From positions 1 through 9,417 of the forward strand of contig CAZQIO010000022.1 of NCBI GenBank assembly GCA_964593405.1: a DNA stretch of 9,417 bases, given 5' to 3'. This DNA comes from CAZQIO01 sp964593405 (GTDB taxonomy: Bacteria; Patescibacteriota; Minisyncoccia; Minisyncoccales; GBS-2). The position numbers and the translations under genes were made by a program. The notes under the pieces are model-generated. The model ran no database searches. It saw only the letters and a list, made by a program, of their open reading frames with translations, and was not told where the DNA came from. Below, piece by piece: positions 1 to 6,338 of the stretch. The first letter of the stretch is position 1, and each line of letters begins with the position of its first letter.

Positions 1-959
1 TTTGCCTAAACATTGGGGCGCCAGAAGCTGCTTTCAAATATTCTTTTTTGCCAGTAGAAGGAGTGGGGTTGGCAAGGGAAGAGTTTATCATCGCAGAAAA
101 AATTCGCGTTCATCCTTTAGCTCTTTACCATTACGACGAATTAAAGAAAAAAGCTAAAAAAGATCTAAAAATCAAAAAAATCGTTGAGCAAATTGACCAA
201 ATTACTGTTGAACACAAAGACAAAAAAGAACACTTTGTGAAGGAATTGGCCGAAGGAATCGCCCAAATTGCTGCCGCTTTTTGGCCCCATCAAGTGATCG
301 TCAGGTTTTCTGATTTCAAAACTAACGAATACCGGGCTTTAGTTGGGGGTGAGTTGTTTGAGCCAGAAGAAGAAAACCCAATGCTTGGCTGGCGAGGAGC
401 TTCAAGATATTATGACGAAAAATTTCAACCTGCCTTTGAGATGGAATGCCAAGCGATAAAAAGAGTGAGGGAAGTTTTTGGATTAAAAAACGTGGCGGTA
501 ATGATTCCCTTTTGTCGAACTCCAGAGGAGGCAAAGAAAGTTTTGGATTTAATGAAAAAGTTTGGGCTAGAGCGAGGAAAAGATAACTTGAAAGTTTACA
601 TAATGTGTGAAATTCCATCAAACGTCATTTTGGCAGAAGAATTTTTGAAATTGTGCGATGGCTTTTCAATCGGTTCTAACGATTTAACTCAATGCCTTTT
701 GGGAATTGACAGAGATAACGCAAAGATTGCTCAGATTGCTAACGAAACTCACGCTGCAGTGAAACAAATGATTAGCAAAGTAATAAAAATTTGCAATAGA
801 ATGAGAAAGTATTCTGGAATTTGTGGAGACATTCCTTCAACAGATATTGAATTTGCAAGATTTTTAGTTAAAGAAAAAATTCAATCAATGTCGTTGAGCC
901 CAGATGCGGTAATGAAAACGATTTTAGGGTTGAGCAAAAAAAAGAAAACCAAAAAATGA
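1..959 (+). CDS. ppsA: Phosphoenolpyruvate synthase, C-terminal part (5' end outside window)
   Basis: Phosphoenolpyruvate synthase (pyruvate, water dikinase) converts pyruvate and ATP to PEP, AMP and phosphate, the entry step of gluconeogenesis in the cytoplasm. The frame is open from base 3, so the gene enters from the left; a TTG at 48 is not the start, because the codons before it already read as family sequence (LNIGAPEAAF). About 318 residues of the PEP/pyruvate-binding TIM-barrel domain are visible. Landmarks in order are GVGLAREEFI, VRFSDFKTNEY, EEENPMLGWRGASRY, the PEP-utilizer signature GFSIGSNDLTQ with GIDRDN after it, and GICGDIPS holding the catalytic cysteine. The family ending SLSPDAVMKT is followed by a lysine-rich tail. 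The upstream ATP-grasp and phosphohistidine domains are off the window. It pairs functionally with the FBP aldolase/phosphatase at 3260. I see no terminator after the stop codon. Pyruvate phosphate dikinase is less likely given the PpsA-type motifs. Confidence 0.95.
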   Translation, partial: CLNIGAPEAAFKYSFLPVEGVGLAREEFIIAEKIRVHPLALYHYDELKKKAKKDLKIKKIVEQIDQITVEHKDKKEHFVKELAEGIAQIAAAFWPHQVIVRFSDFKTNEYRALVGGELFEPEEENPMLGWRGASRYYDEKFQPAFEMECQAIKRVREVFGLKNVAVMIPFCRTPEEAKKVLDLMKKFGLERGKDNLKVYIMCEIPSNVILAEEFLKLCDGFSIGSNDLTQCLLGIDRDNAKIAQIANETHAAVKQMISKVIKICNRMRKYSGICGDIPSTDIEFARFLVKEKIQSMSLSPDAVMKTILGLSKKKKTKK

Positions 960-1018
960 ATTGGTATTTCGCAACTAATTTAATGTGAAAGGTGCTCAAA
1001 TTTTATTGTTTGTGAAAA

Positions 1019-2263
1019 ATGAAAAAACTAAGTTCAATAATTGAGAAGGGTGGGCATTTTCTAAAATTAATAAGCAGTTGGAAATTTGGGTTATGGCTAT
1101 TTCTCATCACCTGTATTCTTCTTGAGTTAGGTTCAAGAGGGTCAGATTTGCTTTCAGGAATTATAGGTTTCTCCCTTGGCATAGGAGGTTCCTTTTTAAT
1201 TCCTATAGGGTTGATTTTATTCTTTCTAAAATGGCCCAAAACAAAAACCATTAAGTTGGTTACATTTCTTTTACTATTACCCCTCATTTTTCGCTATTTT
1301 GCTGGAACTTATTGGGGATCTTCAATTGTATTTCCGATAATCGATCAGTTCTACCAAGCGCACTCTAAAAGAATAGAAAGAAAAGCACTCAATACCAACG
1401 ATCCAGAAAAATGTTTTAAAATTTTCAACTCTTTTTGGCAATCCCTTTATTTTTTTCCCGTGAACGTAGGTTTTAATAGAAGTCCGTGGGCCTTTGATTT
1501 AGAATGCATTGCCAATTATGCTATCGTTAAAAATAATCCGGATGTATGCAAATTAATATTGAAACAACAAAGTAACGCACCCGCAGCTTTTGCCAATGAT
1601 TGTTTTTATGAAGTAGCAATAAAGCTTAAAAATCCAGAGATTTGTGAGAATATTACTCCAATTTCACTTGAGGAACAAAAAAAAGATGAATGTTTTAAAG
1701 CGGCTATGTTGGAAGCGAAAGCCTTGGAAAACCCCATCCTTCAAGAGTGTGCGAGAGGGGCGAGCGATTTTGCAAAGGATATTTGTGTTAGAAATTTGGC
1801 AGTGGAGAAAAAGGATAAAGATCTTTGTAAGTTTTTAATAATTGCGGAACATCAAAGTTCCTGTGAGTTGGATGTAAAAATTCTCACAGAAGAAATTTTG
1901 GCTCCATGTAGAAAATTTGTTACCCTACGTTTTGAGTCGGAGTTTCAGGGGCCAAATGAGCTAGAATGGAATAAAGAAGATTGTCTAAGAGAAATGTTTA
2001 TTAAGTTTAATAAAATAGAAATGTGCAATTTTTTACCAGACTTTGACAACGTTTTGTGCTTTGAAGGAATTATAAAAAAAGGAATGATCGACAACATCGA
2101 ATTCTGTTATCAACTTCCGCTCGAAAAGGGAAAAACTTGGAAAACAAGAAACGCTTGTTTTGCGACAGTTGCCGTTAATAAAAGAGATCCGCGAATGTGT
2201 GATATAGCACAAGAATTTAAAGAAAGATGTCGGGAAGTAATAGAAAAATTGGGCGAAAGGTAA
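1019..2263 (+). CDS. Membrane-anchored cysteine-pair repeat protein, function unknown
   Basis: I do not recognise a named family. The 414-residue product has three predicted membrane helices (about residues 24-40, 44-70 and 79-98) and then a long hydrophilic domain. Lysine-rich segments at the N-terminus and at 71-79, and an acidic first loop, fit an N-in topology with the C-terminal 300 residues outside the membrane. That domain has 18 cysteines, mostly in pairs: 163/177, 195/209, 256/270, 322/336 and 380/394 are each exactly C-x13-C, with looser pairs 225/244, 282/297 and 347/363. The unit reads roughly C-F-x-x-x-A-x-x-x-x-(D/N)-P-x-x-C, suggesting helical hairpins clamped by disulfides. 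The ATG at 1019 is the first start in frame, with no good Shine-Dalgarno. The gene stands alone between ppsA (59-bp gap) and a terminator that begins inside its last codons. Disulfides and a surface role are inferred. Confidence 0.82.
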   Translation: MKKLSSIIEKGGHFLKLISSWKFGLWLFLITCILLELGSRGSDLLSGIIGFSLGIGGSFLIPIGLILFFLKWPKTKTIKLVTFLLLLPLIFRYFAGTYWGSSIVFPIIDQFYQAHSKRIERKALNTNDPEKCFKIFNSFWQSLYFFPVNVGFNRSPWAFDLECIANYAIVKNNPDVCKLILKQQSNAPAAFANDCFYEVAIKLKNPEICENITPISLEEQKKDECFKAAMLEAKALENPILQECARGASDFAKDICVRNLAVEKKDKDLCKFLIIAEHQSSCELDVKILTEEILAPCRKFVTLRFESEFQGPNELEWNKEDCLREMFIKFNKIEMCNFLPDFDNVLCFEGIIKKGMIDNIEFCYQLPLEKGKTWKTRNACFATVAVNKRDPRMCDIAQEFKERCREVIEKLGER

Positions 2264-2278
2264 ACCTCCGCCCTTTTT
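2251..2278 (+). terminator. Intrinsic terminator overlapping the 3' end of the cysteine-repeat gene
   Basis: The outer arms GGGCG (2251-2255) and CGCCC (2269-2273) pair perfectly. The inner arms AGG (2258-2260) and CCT (2265-2267) pair around a TAAA loop. A run of five T follows, then ATTTTTA. The hairpin contains the TAA stop at 2261-2263, so the last codons double as terminator stem. Confidence 0.85.
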
Positions 2279-2315
2279 ATTTTTACTTTCTTTTATCAAC
2301 TTAACCTAAATGACA

Positions 2316-2539
2316 ATGAAAATCTATTTTGCCACTCATTCAACTTCAGAGGACAACGAAGCTAAGATTTCTTCTGGTTGGAAAGATGCTAAATTGTCAG
2401 AGTTGGGGATCAAGCAGGCAAAGGAGTTGGCCATCGGGCAACTCAATACGGTTTGGAAGTTTTGGTAAAGAAAAAGAAAATCAAAGAGTGTCTAAAAGAA
2501 AAATTTCAATGGCAACCTTGGTGGGAATATGATTTGTGA
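2316..2539 (+). pseudogene. Histidine phosphatase (phosphoglycerate mutase-like) remnant, middle deleted and frame shifted
   Basis: From ATG 2316 the frame reads MKIYFATHSTSEDNEA, then GWKDAKLSELGIKQAKEL, which is the N-terminus of the histidine phosphatase superfamily in the form with His before S/T. After base 2430 this frame degenerates and stops at 2468. In another frame, starting at about 2432, the sequence continues as HRATQYGLEVL and ends with a lysine-rich stretch plus FQWQPWWEYDL at TGA 2537-2539. That matches the C-terminal part of such proteins, with the second catalytic-pocket histidine in GHRATQYGLE. The two pieces abut, so roughly the central half of the protein (about 100 codons, judged from usual family length) is missing and the ends are out of frame. 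The product cannot be functional. An ATG at 2310 is an alternative original start. Confidence 0.78.
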
Positions 2540-2589
2540 AATTTAAAAGATGGCCGGGACAAAAGAAATAAATGAACTTTTTAAAGTGA

Positions 2590-2703
2590 TGTTTTAAACT
2601 TTTGACAAAAATTTTATTGAAATATGAGCAAAATAACATTAAAGGAAGAGAAGTTAAAAAATTTGATTCGCCAATTGAGGAAATCAAGAAAAAGTATTTA
2701 TAA
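2590..2703 (+). pseudogene. Possible antitoxin fragment upstream of the relE remnant
   Basis: After a TGA at 2587-2589 one frame is open to TAA 2701-2703. It gives a charged, protein-like stretch ending GREVKKFDSPIEEIKKKYL, one base before the toxin remnant's ATG at 2705. That spacing is typical of an antitoxin followed by its toxin. No start codon lies inside the open part; an ATG at 2572 in the same frame is cut off by the TGA, as expected of a decayed gene. A competing reading in another frame is a 30-codon ORF from ATG 2624 to TGA 2716. I identify no antitoxin family; the call rests on position and on the toxin next to it. Confidence 0.35.
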
Positions 2704-2704
2704 A

Positions 2705-2991
2705 ATGAAAGAATGATCTCTAAGTTTTACCCCCGAAGCAGAACAAGACTTAGCGAACCTGGACAGAAAGGTAAGAGAAAGAATTATCAAAAAGTTGGAT
2801 TGGCTTTGGGCCAATTTTGAACAAATTACACCTTGCCATTAGGAGGAAAATAGCAAGGATTTTTTAAATTAAGAGTTGGCGATTGGAGAGTGATTTATGA
2901 GGTTGATTTTAAAGAAAAGCATATTAAAATTCGAGTCATCGGGCGAAGGGATAAAATTTACAAAAGAACAGTACGAAAATCGAGAATCTGA
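2705..2991 (+). pseudogene. RelE/ParE-type toxin, degenerate (two in-frame stops and one frameshift)
   Basis: The RelE/ParE superfamily comprises toxins that cut mRNA on the ribosome or poison gyrase. From ATG 2705 the frame gives MKE, a TGA at 2714-2716, then SLSFTPEAEQDLANLDRKV, ERIIKKLDWLW and FEQITP. At about 2831-2835 one base is missing relative to the expected ITP-LPL. The next frame carries PLGGK, a TAG at 2851-2853, then QGFFKLRVGDWRVIYEVD and IKIRVIGRRDKIYK. These last two stretches are the conserved core and C-terminal strand of RelE proteins, including the GDWRVIYE arginine and the IGRR(D) motif. The gene ends at TGA 2989-2991. The reconstructed length of about 95 codons is normal for the family. 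Three separate lesions make sequencing error unlikely as the sole cause. This is a dead toxin; the TGA at codon 4 may have been TGG. Confidence 0.82.
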
Positions 2992-3000
2992 ATCCATTGA

Positions 3001-3224
3001 ATTGAGGATTTAGAAAGATTAAAAGAAAGAAGGGATTCTGAGACATGAAGCCAATAATAAAATACGATGAAAATGGCGAGATTGTTAACATCGAAATAAT
3101 GAAAATAAATCTTGAGGAATTTGGAAAACTAAAGAAAGCTAAGTGGTTCTACAGGGGTCTGACCCCTGTAAATTTAAACTTTATGGGATTAAAAGGGGGT
3201 TGCCAAAGGGATTTTTTGGTATAA
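3001..3224 (+). pseudogene. Short fragment ORFs of unknown origin (15-codon tail plus 59-codon ORF)
   Basis: A short frame after TGA 2998-3000 reads IEDLERLKERRDSET and stops at TGA 3046-3048. It overlaps by ATGA with an ORF from ATG 3045 to TAA 3222-3224 (59 codons). The first 34 residues, beginning MKPIIKYDENGEIVNIEI, look like genuine protein and resemble the small DUF2283-like style of sequence, but I cannot assign a family. The remainder runs through the palindrome at 3150-3170 and into the promoter at 3200-3225 and does not look coding. A gene truncated by insertion of the palindrome-bearing segment, followed by decay, is a reasonable reading. A real small protein cannot be excluded. 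Confidence 0.35.
3150..3170. repeat. Perfect 21-bp palindrome, REP-like
   Basis: The arms TACAGGGGTC (3150-3159) and GACCCCTGTA (3161-3170) are exact reverse complements around a single T. The GC-rich core GGGGTC-T-GACCCC stands out in an AT-rich setting. No T run follows on either strand, so it is not an intrinsic terminator. I see only one copy in this window. I recall closely similar GGGGTCnGACCCC palindromes scattered in bacterial genomes near REP-associated tyrosine transposases, but no transposase gene is visible here. Confidence 0.6.
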
Positions 3225-3225
3225 T
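3200..3225 (+). promoter_or_regulatory. Promoter of the FBP aldolase/phosphatase operon (extended -10)
   Basis: A consensus -10 TATAAT (3220-3225) is preceded by TGG, giving an extended -10 (TGnTATAAT). The best -35 is TTGCCA at 3200-3205, but the 14-bp spacer is short, so the extended -10 probably carries the activity. A start near 3232 would give a leader of about 28 nt before ATG 3260. Confidence 0.65.
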
Positions 3226-3230
3226 TTAAA

Positions 3231-3259
3231 AGAAAGGTCAAATTTAAGATTTAAATTTT
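3231..3259 (+). promoter_or_regulatory. Ribosome-binding region with AT-only hairpin before the FBP aldolase/phosphatase
   Basis: The only Shine-Dalgarno-like element, AGAAAGG (3231-3237), lies 22 nt from the ATG, too far for normal use. Between them AAATTTAA (3240-3247) and TTAAATTT (3251-3258) form an 8-bp inverted repeat around GAT. If the hairpin forms, it leaves about 3 nt of effective spacing. The stem is all A-T, so stability is doubtful; it could instead be a protein site or chance. Confidence 0.3.
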
Positions 3260-4363
3260 ATGAAAGTTACACTAACAATTATCAAGGCAGATGTTGGGTC
3301 AATTGGCGGGCATTTAAAACCAAGCCAAGAAATGCTGGAGGCAGTTAAAAATTATGTGGCAAAAAAGGGAAAAAATTTAATTTTGGATTTTTTTGTCTGC
3401 CACACAGGAGATGATATTTCAATTTTGTTGTCGCATCAAAAAGGAGTAGGGAATCCTGAAATTCACAAACTTTGCTGGGATGCGTTCTTGGAGGCGACAA
3501 AAGTGGCAAAAGAAAAGGGACTTTATGGAGCAGGCCAAGATCTTTTGGTAACTGCCTTTTCTGGCAATGTTAGGGGAATGGGACCACAGGTTGCTGAAAT
3601 GGAATTTGAAGAGAGAGAGGCTGAACAATTTTTAATGTTTATGGCAGACAAGACAGAGCCAGGTGCTTTTAATTTACCTCTTTATTTGGCTTTTGCAGAT
3701 CCAATGTATTGTTCAGGACTTTTGCTTTCTCCAAAGTTAAAAAAGGGATTCAAATTCACAATAATGGATGTTTCTTTCACTGAGGCAGACAGAATCATTG
3801 AACTTCAAACACCAGAGGAAATTTACGACATTGCGGTTTTGCTCAGAGATCCTGGAAGGTTTGTAATAGAGTCGATTTTTTCAAGAGCGACGGGAGAACA
3901 AGTTGTTTCGGCTTCAACAACGAGGTTGCACAACATTGCCGGAAAATATGTTGGAAAAGATGACCCTGTAATGTTAGTTAGAACCCAAAAAGATTTTCCA
4001 GCAACTGGTGAAATTTTGCAACCTTTTGCTTTGGGCTATTTTGTTTCAGGTTTCATGAGAGGAAGCCATGTTGGACCATTAATGCCAGTTAAAATGAATT
4101 GTTCAATTTCCTTTTTTGATGGCCCGCCAATAGTTTCCTGCCTTGCCTTTTCAATGAAAAACGGAAAATTGACAGGACCTGTGGATTGTTTTGATCAACC
4201 TTTCTGGGACGAAATAAGGGCTTTAGTTTCCAAAAAAGCAATAGAAATTAGAAAGCAGGGTTTTTACGGAGCAGCAATGCTTCCAATGTCAGAACTAGAG
4301 TATACCGGGGTGGTAGAGACTTTAAAAGAATTGGAAAAAAAGTTTAAAATTAGAAAGAAATAA
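3260..4363 (+). CDS. fbp: Fructose-1,6-bisphosphate aldolase/phosphatase (archaeal-type, bifunctional)
   Basis: This enzyme family (FBPase class V) condenses dihydroxyacetone phosphate with glyceraldehyde 3-phosphate and then dephosphorylates the product to fructose 6-phosphate, making gluconeogenesis one-way in the cytoplasm. The 367-residue length is typical. Visible conserved elements are KADVGSIGGH (Asp11, His18), HTGDD (Asp51-Asp52), GAGQD (Gln93), AFSGNVRGMGP, EMEFEER, MADKTEPGA (Asp130-Lys131), STTR, and YVGKDDP, which supplies the tyrosine and the Schiff-base lysine (Tyr230, Lys233). MRGSHVGPLMPV and FDGPP complete the set. The Mg-binding acidic residues and both aldolase residues are therefore intact, so a bifunctional enzyme is expected. 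It is the first gene of an operon, and its TAA overlaps the L25 start (TAATG). It pairs with ppsA. The family occurs in archaea and some deeply branching bacteria, so lateral origin is possible. Confidence 0.95.
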   Translation: MKVTLTIIKADVGSIGGHLKPSQEMLEAVKNYVAKKGKNLILDFFVCHTGDDISILLSHQKGVGNPEIHKLCWDAFLEATKVAKEKGLYGAGQDLLVTAFSGNVRGMGPQVAEMEFEEREAEQFLMFMADKTEPGAFNLPLYLAFADPMYCSGLLLSPKLKKGFKFTIMDVSFTEADRIIELQTPEEIYDIAVLLRDPGRFVIESIFSRATGEQVVSASTTRLHNIAGKYVGKDDPVMLVRTQKDFPATGEILQPFALGYFVSGFMRGSHVGPLMPVKMNCSISFFDGPPIVSCLAFSMKNGKLTGPVDCFDQPFWDEIRALVSKKAIEIRKQGFYGAAMLPMSELEYTGVVETLKELEKKFKIRKK

Positions 4364-4932
4364 TGTTGGAACTGAAAGCACAAATAAGAACAGAAAAAGC
4401 AAAAAAAGTAAGAAGGGAAGGGAAAATTCCTGGTGTTTTGTATGGACCAGGAATTGAAAATTTGAACGTTAAGGTTGACGAAAAAGAATTTGAAAAAATC
4501 TTAAAAAACAAAAGCCCAACTTCTTTGCTAAAGTTGAAAGTTGAAAATAACAAAGAATATTTGGTTTTGATTAAAGAAATTCAAAGGCACCCGATCACAG
4601 AGAAAATAATTCATGTTGATTTTTTCCAGCCTTCTTTGAAAGAAAAAATTGAAACAAAAGTGCCAATAATTTTTGAAGGAGAAGCCCCAGCTTTAAAACT
4701 TGGGGGAACTCTTTTGAAGGCAATAACTGAAATTGAAATTAGGGGAGTTTTTGAAAAATTACCAAAAGAAATCAGGGTGGACCTTTCAAAATTGAAAAGT
4801 TTTGAGGACGCAATTTTTGTTTCTGATTTAAAAGTGCCAGCGGAAGTTGAAATTTTGAGATCAAAAAACGATATCGTTGCCAAAATCTTACCTCCAGAGA
4901 GTAGCGAAGAAAAACCTCTAGAAAGTCAATGA
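4363..4932 (+). CDS. rplY: 50S ribosomal protein L25/TL5/CTC
   Basis: L25 binds 5S rRNA in the large subunit. The 189-residue product is the long two-domain CTC/TL5 form. The N-terminal 5S-binding domain (about 1-90) starts LELKAQIRTEKAKKVRREG, continues with the family motif GKIPGVLYGPG, and has VLIKEIQRHPITEKIIHVDF closing the domain. A C-terminal beta domain (about 95-180) includes VPIIFEGEAPALKLGG and the acidic tail usual for the CTC form. Its ATG overlaps the upstream stop (TAATG), and its TGA overlaps the next start (ATGA), so translation of the three genes is probably coupled. Carriage between a gluconeogenic enzyme and a cell-wall hydrolase is a genome-compaction arrangement rather than a functional one, as far as I can see. 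Confidence 0.93.
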   Translation: MLELKAQIRTEKAKKVRREGKIPGVLYGPGIENLNVKVDEKEFEKILKNKSPTSLLKLKVENNKEYLVLIKEIQRHPITEKIIHVDFFQPSLKEKIETKVPIIFEGEAPALKLGGTLLKAITEIEIRGVFEKLPKEIRVDLSKLKSFEDAIFVSDLKVPAEVEILRSKNDIVAKILPPESSEEKPLESQ

Positions 4933-6338
4933 TTTTAAAAAAGACATTTCCAAAAACCTTCTCTCTTTTTGTGATTTTTTTCCTCTTTTTTACTACTTTT
5001 TTTATTTTGGCCCAAGAGTGCCAGACAGTTGAAGAATGTACAAAAATTTTAAAAGAATTAGAAGCAAAGATTGCAGAGTACGAAAAAGACATTCAAAAAA
5101 CTGCCAAAGAAAAAAACACTCTTTACAATCAGATTGCTTTGCTAAAGAAAAAAATTGAAAAGCTTGAACTTGAAATTCGGCAAAGCAATGTGATGATCAG
5201 AGATATTTCTTTGCAAATTAAAGATACAGAAACCTCGATCTTCAAAACTAATTTAACTTTAGAAGAGAAAAAGCGTCAACTCGGAGAAATACTCAAGGCA
5301 ATTTACGAAGCTGACAGAAAATCTCTGCTGGAAATTTTATTGACCGAAGAAAGTTTTTCTAGTTTTTTTGACAATCTTTTTTACTTGGAAGTGTTAAGCT
5401 CAAAAAGTAAAGAATTGTTGGGGACGATAAAAAAATTGAAAAAAGATTTAGAAGAACAAAAATCTATTTTGGATAAGGAAAAAGAAAATCTTGAAAATGT
5501 TTTAAGAATGCAAATTTTGCAGAAAAAAGAAAGCGAGTCTATAAAAGCAGAAAAGGAAAATCTTTCTAAATTGACAGAACAGCAATATCAAAAACTTTTA
5601 GCAGAAAAAAAAGCAATCGAAAAAAGGGCAGCCGAAATTAGAAATAGAATCTTTGAATTGATTGGCGTTTCTAAAGCTCCAACTTTTGGTGAAGCAGTAG
5701 AACTGGCCAAGTGGGTTGAAAAAATAACTGGAGTGAGGCCGGCATTTTTGTTGGCAGTTTTAACTCAAGAATCAAACATTGGGAAAAACGTTGGGCAATG
5801 TTATTTAAAAGATCCAAAAACTGGAGAAGGAATTAAAATAAGCACTGGCGAAAAAATCAAAAATGTGATGCACCCAAGTAGGGATGTGCCAATATTTTTG
5901 GAAATTACAAAAGAAGTGGACAGAGACCCGTTTGCAACTCCTGTTTCTTGTCCAATTTCTTGGGTAGGAGGTTGGGGAGGGGCGATGGGACCTGCTCAGT
6001 TTATCCCTTCAACTTGGCAAAAATACAAAAGCAGAGTTTCAGAAATTACCGGAAGACCAGCTGACCCTTGGAACATAAAAGATGCTTTTTTGGCCGCCGC
6101 CCTTTATTTGGCAGATTATGGAGCGGCCGAACAAACTTATCAAGCCGAATGGAGAGCGGCAATGATTTATTTTTCTGGCACGACAAATCCAAGATATAGA
6201 TTTTATGGTGATTCGGTAATGAGAATTGCTGCAGGATACGAAGAAGATATTAAAACTTTAGAGGCTCAAAAATTAACCCAAAGTTTTTTGGAGAGCTTTA
6301 ATAACAGGTTCCAACTCTCCTTCCATTATGTCTTCTAA
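4929..6338 (+). CDS. Secreted coiled-coil lytic transglycosylase (peptidoglycan hydrolase)
   Basis: The 469-residue protein starts with a signal peptide (residues 1-28: lysines, then a phenylalanine-rich hydrophobic core ending ILA-Q). Residues about 33-245 form a long charged coiled coil like the N-terminal regions of EnvC/PcsB/CwlO-type wall hydrolases, with a break at 135-155 (LLEILLTEESFSSFFDNLFY). That LLTEESFSSF style of segment is characteristic of those regulators. A transglycosylase domain follows (about 255-430): LLAVLTQESNIG carries the catalytic Glu281, and GGAMGPAQFIPSTW (350-363) and AFLAAALYLADYGA are typical of soluble lytic transglycosylases. It should cleave glycan strands outside the membrane, perhaps at division. 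Cysteines at 31, 37, 291 and 341 may form disulfides. The ATG overlaps rplY's stop. The last 22 codons overlap the end of prfA on the other strand and look like non-domain tail. Confidence 0.9.
   Translation: MILKKTFPKTFSLFVIFFLFFTTFFILAQECQTVEECTKILKELEAKIAEYEKDIQKTAKEKNTLYNQIALLKKKIEKLELEIRQSNVMIRDISLQIKDTETSIFKTNLTLEEKKRQLGEILKAIYEADRKSLLEILLTEESFSSFFDNLFYLEVLSSKSKELLGTIKKLKKDLEEQKSILDKEKENLENVLRMQILQKKESESIKAEKENLSKLTEQQYQKLLAEKKAIEKRAAEIRNRIFELIGVSKAPTFGEAVELAKWVEKITGVRPAFLLAVLTQESNIGKNVGQCYLKDPKTGEGIKISTGEKIKNVMHPSRDVPIFLEITKEVDRDPFATPVSCPISWVGGWGGAMGPAQFIPSTWQKYKSRVSEITGRPADPWNIKDAFLAAALYLADYGAAEQTYQAEWRAAMIYFSGTTNPRYRFYGDSVMRIAAGYEEDIKTLEAQKLTQSFLESFNNRFQLSFHYVF

Noticed and set aside
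48..50. TTG as the start of the PEP synthase gene
   Set aside because: Codons upstream to base 3 already match the family, so the gene is cut by the window edge rather than starting here.
2329..2532. 67-codon open frame on the plus strand
   Set aside because: It runs in a third frame across the histidine-phosphatase remnant, whose family sequence is in the other two frames.
2602..2628. TTGACA at 2602-2607 as an antitoxin promoter
   Set aside because: The only -10-like sequence, TATGAG, has a 15-bp spacer and poor match; no convincing promoter results.
2714..2716. TGA recoded as glycine or tryptophan, as in some CPR lineages
   Set aside because: ppsA, rplY, rpmE and tsf all end at TGA exactly where their families end, and the toxin also carries a TAG and a frameshift.
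3150..3170. Palindrome as an intrinsic terminator
   Set aside because: Neither strand has a T run after the stem.
4611..4883. Open frame on the minus strand inside rplY
   Set aside because: It is serine- and phenylalanine-rich, as expected from the complement of lysine/glutamate-rich coding, with no family resemblance.
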